NCBI RefSeq assembly: GCF_017875325.1
Contig: NZ_JAGGMN010000001.1
Span: forward strand, 806,001-870,000
Direction: 5' to 3'
Source: Methanofollis sp. W23
GTDB lineage: Archaea > Halobacteriota > Methanomicrobia > Methanomicrobiales > Methanofollaceae
DNA length: 64,000 nucleotides
This document shows positions 59,813 through 64,000 of this stretch, in pieces. The notes below the pieces were generated by a model. It worked only from the letters and a program-made list of their open reading frames with translations. It did not search any database and had not been told where the DNA came from. The translations under genes and the position numbers were made by a program. The number at the start of each line of letters is the position of its first letter. The first letter of the stretch is position 1.

Positions 59813-60610
59813 ATGAGAACTATGACTCAGATCGGTGTTATCGGCACGGGCAGTATGGGCGGCATGCTGGTCCGGGCATTTCTCAAGAGCGGGGCCGCCA
59901 CCCCTGACGAGGTTATCATATACAACAAGACCATGGAGAAGGCGGCCGTCCTTTCCAGGGAAACAGGAGTGCGCGTCGGCGGAGAGTGCAGGGAGGCCTG
60001 TAGGGCGGAGGTCGTCTTCCTCTGTGTGAGGCCGTCCGAGGTAGAGGGGGTGCTTCGTGAACTCAGCGACACCCTCACCCCGGAGAGTCTGCTCGTCTCC
60101 ATCGCCGCCGAGGTGCCGCTCGCCGATCTCCAGGCATGGACCCGCGCACGGGTCGTGCGGGTGATCCCGACGCTCACCTCAGAGGTGCTCAAAGGGGCCT
60201 CCCTCGTCGCCTTTGGTGAGCGGGCGACGGCCTCGGACCGCGACCTGGTCTGCACCCTCCTGGACGCGATCGGGCGGGGCGTCGAGGTGGAGGAAGAGTC
60301 GTTCGAACTTCTCACTCTCCTCACCAGTTGCGGTCCTGCGTTCGTCGCCGCCATGATGAAGGAGTTTGCCGCGGCGGCGGTGCGACGAGGCGGGGTCTCC
60401 CGGGCATGTGCCGACCTCCTGGTCGCCGAGACGCTTGCCGGGACATCCAGACTCCTCGAAGAAGAAGGGAACACCTTCGACGAGATCATCGCACGGGTCG
60501 CGACCGAGGGGGGGATCACCGCGAAGGGCGTGGCAGTGATCGAGAAGAGAGGGGCAGGCGTCTTTGACGAGGTTGTCGCCGCGGCGCGTGGAGAGGAGCA
60601 CCAGATCTGA
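59813..60610 (+). CDS. proC: Pyrroline-5-carboxylate reductase
   Basis: 265 residues, the normal size. The NAD(P)H-binding loop IGVIGTGSMGGMLVRAFL opens the protein; FLCVRPSEVEGVL, VRVIPTLTSEVLKG and the C-terminal LLTSCGPAFVAAMMKEF and ATEGGITAKGVAVIEKRGAG (the G-G-x-T substrate loop) are diagnostic. It reduces pyrroline-5-carboxylate to proline. Methanogens do not all have it, so it is informative about proline synthesis in this organism. An in-frame ATG at 59822 may be the real start. The gene is bounded by repeat-filled gaps on both sides. Confidence 0.9.
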   Translation: MRTMTQIGVIGTGSMGGMLVRAFLKSGAATPDEVIIYNKTMEKAAVLSRETGVRVGGECREACRAEVVFLCVRPSEVEGVLRELSDTLTPESLLVSIAAEVPLADLQAWTRARVVRVIPTLTSEVLKGASLVAFGERATASDRDLVCTLLDAIGRGVEVEEESFELLTLLTSCGPAFVAAMMKEFAAAAVRRGGVSRACADLLVAETLAGTSRLLEEEGNTFDEIIARVATEGGITAKGVAVIEKRGAGVFDEVVAAARGEEHQI

Positions 60611-60900
60611 TACGCGGTTGAACATTCTCTTTGGTCTCCGGTGTGTGGATCCTTGCTCCCCCTTCAGAGCAGGACATCACATGGGGCCGTCTTATCCTCA
60701 CTATGGGAGGTGTGGAGGGTGCCGCTCCCTGGCGCGAGATTAGTGGAAAGATTCTGCAGTTGGGGTGGCACGTCTGATCATCACGCCTTCCCACACGTTA
60801 CGTTATCGCCGGGGGGGAGTGCCGCCCGAACCCCTGGATGAAGATAAGGCAGGGAAGGCAGAGGCTCGATCATTCTGAAGGAGAATTTGTATTTTGCATA
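60608..60900 (+). repeat. Family C dispersed repeat, copy C3 (left end lost)
   Basis: Starts at the GCGGTTGAACATTCTC block that follows the terminal hairpin in other copies, then GGTCTCCGGTGTGTGG, GAGCAGGACATC, GGCGCGAGATTAGTGG and CGATCATTCTGAAGGAG. Confidence 0.8.
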
Positions 60901-61042
60901 TCAATTATGAGGGATCTTGGTGAGAGCAAATCCTCATGAAAAACTGTAGAACTGATATTCTGGATCATTTTCATGGTGCCCCTTCACCCCTTCTCAACAT
61001 CTTCGAGCCTGGGGTGGTCAGCCCCCCGAAAGGAACAAAAGG
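60611..61042. other. Gene-free stretch with family C repeat
   Basis: Essentially one family C copy (about 60608-60900), then about 140 nt of unassigned sequence before the end of moaE. Confidence 0.7.
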
Positions 61043-61462
61043 TTAGTCCACTCTCTTCCCCGTCGCCTCGCCGGCCACCCATTTTTCGCCGCCTGGTCTG
61101 TACTCCTTCTTCCAGATCGGCACCGTCTGCTTGAGGCGGTCGATAACATATTCGCAGGCAGGGAATGCTTCCTTGCGGTGACCTGCCCCGACGACGATGA
61201 CCAGGATCGTATCGCCGACCTGCAGTCTGCCGACCCGGTGGACGATCTCTACCGAAGTGACTGCGTAGCGTTCCAGTGCCTCATCCCTGATCGCGGCGAG
61301 TTCCTCGTATGCGGCCTCTTCATAGGTCTCGAGTTCCATCGCCTCAAGTCCGTCGTCGTCCCTGACAACCCCGACAAAGGTGACCAGCGCCCCCATCTCA
61401 GGCGTCTGTGCCGCCCTGATCAGCGCACCTGCGTCGACCTCGTCATGCGTGATCGTGATCAT
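61043..61462 (-). CDS. moaE: Molybdopterin synthase large subunit
   Basis: 139 residues. Conserved MoaE segments are GALVTFVGVVRDDD near the N terminus, LETYEEAAYEELAAIRDEA, VEIVHRVGRLQVGDTILVIV and AGHRKEAFPACEYVIDRLK, with the catalytic lysines in PIWKKEYRPGGEKWV. MoaE binds precursor Z and receives sulfur from thiocarboxylated MoaD to make molybdopterin, needed for formylmethanofuran and formate dehydrogenases. The gene is 14 nt after moaD, last in the operon. Confidence 0.93.
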   Translation of the reverse strand: MITITHDEVDAGALIRAAQTPEMGALVTFVGVVRDDDGLEAMELETYEEAAYEELAAIRDEALERYAVTSVEIVHRVGRLQVGDTILVIVVGAGHRKEAFPACEYVIDRLKQTVPIWKKEYRPGGEKWVAGEATGKRVD

Positions 61463-61476
61463 CTCTTCATCTCCAT

Positions 61477-61755
61477 CTATCCACCTGAGACCGGCGGGAA
61501 GACGGCGACTTCGTCCCCGTCAGAGAGGACTGTTCTGCCGACCGCCGCATCGTCGACCCGACGCCGGTTGTGCATCAGCACCACACTGTCTCTGAGTTTT
61601 TCGTCGGTGTCAAAGAGGACGGCATCCCCGTCCTCACAGCTCCCTGCAAACGTCTTGAGAAGTGCATCGAGCCCGGCACCCTCGGGGAGGTCGAAAACCT
61701 GTTCTGATCCGAAGACCTCCCTGAAGCGTGCGAAGGCCCGTACCCGTACCTTCAT
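61477..61755 (-). CDS. moaD: MoaD-type ubiquitin-like sulfur carrier
   Basis: 92 residues with the beta-grasp pattern VRVRAFARFREVFGSEQVFD at the N terminus, LMHNRRRVDD in the middle, and the C-terminal DGDEVAVFPPVSGG that ends in the required Gly-Gly. The end is adenylated by the E1-like enzyme and converted to thiocarboxylate. The ATG overlaps the stop of the E1-like gene by 4 nt (61752-61755), a translational-coupling arrangement. In archaea such proteins may also serve as protein modifiers (SAMPs), so a second role is possible. Confidence 0.92.
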   Translation of the reverse strand: MKVRVRAFARFREVFGSEQVFDLPEGAGLDALLKTFAGSCEDGDAVLFDTDEKLRDSVVLMHNRRRVDDAAVGRTVLSDGDEVAVFPPVSGG

Positions 61756-62477
61756 TTTGTCTCCTTGCAGGCCGTGCAGGCCTCGTCCCGCACGATCTCG
61801 ATCGAGTCGGTCGTCCCTCTCAGTCCGTCCAGGATGAGGAGGCGTCCGGCAAGGAGTTCTCCGGTGCCGGTGAGATATTTGATCGCCTCGTTTGCCTGGA
61901 TCATCCCGATAAGGCCTGGTGTTGTGCCGACCGCCGGGAAGACCACCTTCGGCGGGGCCTTGGGGAAGAGGCACCTGAGACAGGGGGTCTTGCCAGGGAT
62001 GAGCACCGTCGCCTGGCCGTCGAACCCGCTGATCGCACCGTGGATGAAGGGGATCCCCTTCTCGATGGCGACCTGGTTGAGGACGTACCTCGTCTCGAAA
62101 TTGTCGAGGGCGTCGATGATCAGGTCGGCGTCCCCCACAAGGTCGGCGGCGTTCGCCTGGTCGATCGTCGTGGAGAGAGCATTCACCTTGATCTGCGAGT
62201 TGAAAGCAGCCAGTTTCTCCCGCACCGAGTCGATCTTCCGCCGCCCGACGTCTTTCTCATAATGGAGCACCTGCCGATTGAGGTTGGTGAGGTCGACGGT
62301 GTCGTGATCGACGATGGTGATCGTGCCGACCCCGGCCGCGGCCAGGTAGAGCGCAATCGGGCACCCCAATCCACCCGCGCCGGCGATAAAAATGTGGGCA
62401 TGGTCGAGGCGTTCCTGCCCGTCTCTGCCAAAGAGCATCACCTGGCGGGCATAGCGATCAGTCTCTCCGGCCGACAC
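61752..62477 (-). CDS. MoeB/ThiF-type E1-like adenylyltransferase
   Basis: 241 residues. It starts at the GTG at 62477, 10 nt after a strong GGGAGG and 4 nt past iscU. It has the E1 pattern: RYARQVMLFGRDGQERL, the nucleotide loop IFIAGAGGLGCPIALYL, VDHDTVDLTNLNRQVLH, then AVGTTPGLIGMIQANEAIKY. Two C-x-x-C pairs (PCLRCLFP and ACTACKETK) bind the structural zinc. It activates the C terminus of the MoaD-type protein for sulfur transfer. ATG starts upstream in this frame lie inside the iscU gene and are not credible. Confidence 0.9.
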   Translation of the reverse strand: MSAGETDRYARQVMLFGRDGQERLDHAHIFIAGAGGLGCPIALYLAAAGVGTITIVDHDTVDLTNLNRQVLHYEKDVGRRKIDSVREKLAAFNSQIKVNALSTTIDQANAADLVGDADLIIDALDNFETRYVLNQVAIEKGIPFIHGAISGFDGQATVLIPGKTPCLRCLFPKAPPKVVFPAVGTTPGLIGMIQANEAIKYLTGTGELLAGRLLILDGLRGTTDSIEIVRDEACTACKETK

Positions 62478-62481
62478 CCTC

Positions 62482-62889
62482 TCATGCCTCCCGAGATCCT
62501 TGCTCTTCCTGCCAGGGAGGGAGGCCATGACGCTGGCGGTAGTCATTGATCGCTGCGTGGATCCCTTCCTCGGCCAGCACCGAGCAGTGGACCTTCTGTG
62601 GCGGGAGCCCGTCGAGGGCCTCGACGACCGCCCTGTTCGAGAGGTCCCACGCCTCTTTGAGGGTCCGGCCCACAATCAGGTCGGTCGCCATGCTTGAAGA
62701 GGCGATCGCCGCCCCGCACCCGAAGGTCTGGAACTTCACGTCGGTGATGACGTCCTCCTCCACCTTCAGGTAGATCTTCATGATGTCGCCGCAACTCTGG
62801 TTGCCCACCTCGCCGACGCCGTCGGCGTCAGGGATCTCGCCCTGGTTTCGTGGGTTCATGAAATGGTCCATTACTTTCTCGTTGTACAT
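62482..62889 (-). CDS. iscU: Fe-S cluster scaffold protein IscU/NifU N-terminal type
   Basis: 135 residues. The three cluster cysteines are C33 (QSCGD, with the adjacent D35), C58 (FGCGAAIASSSM) and C102 (VHCSVLAEEGI). It assembles 2Fe-2S clusters with sulfur supplied by the desulfurase encoded 4 nt upstream. There is no C-terminal NifU domain. The short basic/polar tail PPWQEEQGSREA is unconserved. The arrangement places Fe-S assembly and molybdopterin sulfur transfer under one transcript. Confidence 0.94.
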   Translation of the reverse strand: MYNEKVMDHFMNPRNQGEIPDADGVGEVGNQSCGDIMKIYLKVEEDVITDVKFQTFGCGAAIASSSMATDLIVGRTLKEAWDLSNRAVVEALDGLPPQKVHCSVLAEEGIHAAINDYRQRHGLPPWQEEQGSREA

Positions 62890-62893
62890 GATC

Positions 62894-64000
62894 TCACCGT
62901 GTCCTCAGTTCAGGGGGAGTCAGCGGGGACATGTCCCGCAGTCTCTGGACGATGCCGGGGATGGTCTCCAGCACCGTCTCGATCTCTTCCTCGGTCGTCT
63001 CTTCTCCAAGCGTGAGCCGCAACGATCCATGCGCCTGCTCGACCGGGACCCCGCAGGCAAGGAGGACATGCGAAGGTTCGAGAGACGTCGAGGAACAGGC
63101 GCTCCCGGTGGAGGCGGAGATCCCGTGGGCATTGAGCATGAGGAGGATCGATTCGCCCTCGATATACTCGAAGGCCACATTGACATTGTTTGGCAGGCGC
63201 CTGGTCGGGTGGCCGTTGAGTCTGGTGTGCGGGATTGTCAGGAGTGCGTGGACCAGGCGGTCCCGCATCCCGGCGATCCGCGTGGTGCGTCCAGGGAGGT
63301 CTCGTGTCGCCCGCTCGATTGCCACGCCCAGACCGACGATCCCTGGGACGTTCTCGGTCCCGGCCCGCCGGCTGCGCTCCTGCGCCCCGCCATGGATGAG
63401 GGGGTCGAGCCGTACTCCCTTCCTGACATAGAGCGCCCCGGTCCCTTTGGGGCCGGCGAACTTGTGGCCAGAGAGGGAGAGGAGGTCGATCTGCATCGCC
63501 TCGACGTCGATCGCCACCTGCCCGACGGCCTGGACGGCGTCGGTGTGGAAGAGGACGCCGTGCTTGTGGGCGATGGCGCCGATCTCGGCGATGGGCTGGA
63601 CCGTCCCGACCTCGTTGTTGGCCATCATCACCGAGATGAGGATGGTCTGGTCAGTGATCGCCTCCTCGACGGCGGCAGGGTCGACCATGCCATACCGGTC
63701 GACCGGGAGATAGGTGACCGAGAAACCGTGTTTCTCAAGCCATTCGCAGGTGTGGAGGATAGCGTGGTGTTCGATGGCGGTCGTGATGATGTGGGTGCCT
63801 TTCTTCTGGTGGGCAAATGCGACCCCTTTCAGCGCCCAGTTGTCGGACTCGGTCCCGCCTGAGGTGAAGAAGATCTCCCTGGGCGAGGCGCCGAGGGCGG
63901 CGGCGACCTGCTCGCGGGCATGGGCCACCGCCTCTTTCGACCTGGCCGCGATCTCGTAGAGCGACGAGGGGTTGCCGAACTGTTCTGTGAAATAGGGGAG
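62894..64000 (-). CDS. Cysteine desulfurase, NifS/IscS type (5' end beyond the window)
   Basis: About 368 C-terminal residues are present; the first roughly 20 are off the edge. The PLP enzyme motifs are complete: FTSGGTESDNWALKG, the PLP-ring TTAIEHHAILHTCEW, SVMMANNEVGTVQPI, the PLP lysine in LLSLSGHKFAGPKGTGAL, RAGTENVPGIVGLG, and the catalytic cysteine in STGSACSSTSLEPSHVL. It releases sulfane sulfur from cysteine for IscU and, by context, for the MoaD pathway. Many methanogens use other sulfur sources, so this gene with iscU is informative. It is the first gene of the operon visible here. Confidence 0.95.
   Translation of the reverse strand, partial: LPYFTEQFGNPSSLYEIAARSKEAVAHAREQVAAALGASPREIFFTSGGTESDNWALKGVAFAHQKKGTHIITTAIEHHAILHTCEWLEKHGFSVTYLPVDRYGMVDPAAVEEAITDQTILISVMMANNEVGTVQPIAEIGAIAHKHGVLFHTDAVQAVGQVAIDVEAMQIDLLSLSGHKFAGPKGTGALYVRKGVRLDPLIHGGAQERSRRAGTENVPGIVGLGVAIERATRDLPGRTTRIAGMRDRLVHALLTIPHTRLNGHPTRRLPNNVNVAFEYIEGESILLMLNAHGISASTGSACSSTSLEPSHVLLACGVPVEQAHGSLRLTLGEETTEEEIETVLETIPGIVQRLRDMSPLTPPELRTR

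Overview
The window is GC-rich archaeal DNA, most likely from a methanogen of the order Methanomicrobiales (inference). Supporting signs are TATA-box promoters with leaderless starts, a geranylgeranyl-reductase-type flavoprotein, archaeal PanE, an IscS/IscU pair next to an E1-like enzyme and MoaD/MoaE, a soluble MCP with CheW, multi-PAS kinases with an atypical phosphoacceptor box, fasciclin proteins, DUF169, and a peptide-modifying type radical SAM enzyme. No rRNA, CRISPR array, transposase or plasmid gene is visible. One tRNA is present (Leu, anticodon TAA).

Layout. 1-6.9 kb: partial DEAD-box helicase, a class I terpene-synthase-like protein, a PHP-domain protein divergent from a geranylgeranyl-reductase-like flavoprotein, panE and a membrane protein. 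7.7-14 kb: Fe-S flavoprotein, cheW-mcp, tRNA-Leu, a decayed alpha/beta hydrolase and a SagB-type nitroreductase. 14.8-24.3 kb: RRM protein, AI-2E-type transporter, MarR-methyltransferase fusion, ABC-class ATPase, DUF3883 protein, YkgJ-type and VUT-type proteins. 24.5-27.1 kb: one very AT-rich 832-aa membrane protein that looks foreign. 27.4-31 kb: a HTH/PAS/GAF regulator divergent from a DUF169, TusA-DsrE, membrane-protein operon. 31.1-36.4 kb: SdpI-like protein, frameshifted C39-like peptidase, radical SAM/SPASM enzyme and a SIR2-domain protein. 36.8-46.8 kb: purine permease, thioredoxin-domain protein, fasciclin lipoprotein, MBL-rhodanese protein, YbjQ and a sodium symporter. 47.4-57.5 kb: TrmO-like protein, HEAT protein, prenyltransferase-repeat protein, potassium channel, BaiN-type flavoprotein, PAS kinase, SHOCT protein and a second fasciclin protein. 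59.8-64 kb: proC, then a reverse-strand operon nifS-iscU-moeB-moaD-moaE that would mobilise cysteine sulfur into Fe-S clusters and molybdopterin.

The most striking property is not a gene. About 14.3 kb lies in gene-free gaps longer than 300 nt, and most of these gaps are built from a few dispersed repeat families. Family A (about 230-240 bp) is bounded by inverted GGCTCTGTAGAAA / TTTCTACAGAGCC ends. Family C (about 250-350 bp) shares that terminus and carries a terminal hairpin whose stem changes in a compensatory way between copies. Family B (about 105 bp) often abuts them. None encodes a protein, so they resemble non-autonomous (MITE-like) elements.

A second signal is that two genes have an intact TATA box and Shine-Dalgarno but an ACG codon where ATG is expected. 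Other points of interest are the terpene-synthase-like gene, the DUF169/TusA-DsrE operon with palindromes in its divergent promoter, the MarR-methyltransferase fusion with a 14-nt palindrome at its promoter, and the C39-peptidase/radical-SAM neighbourhood.
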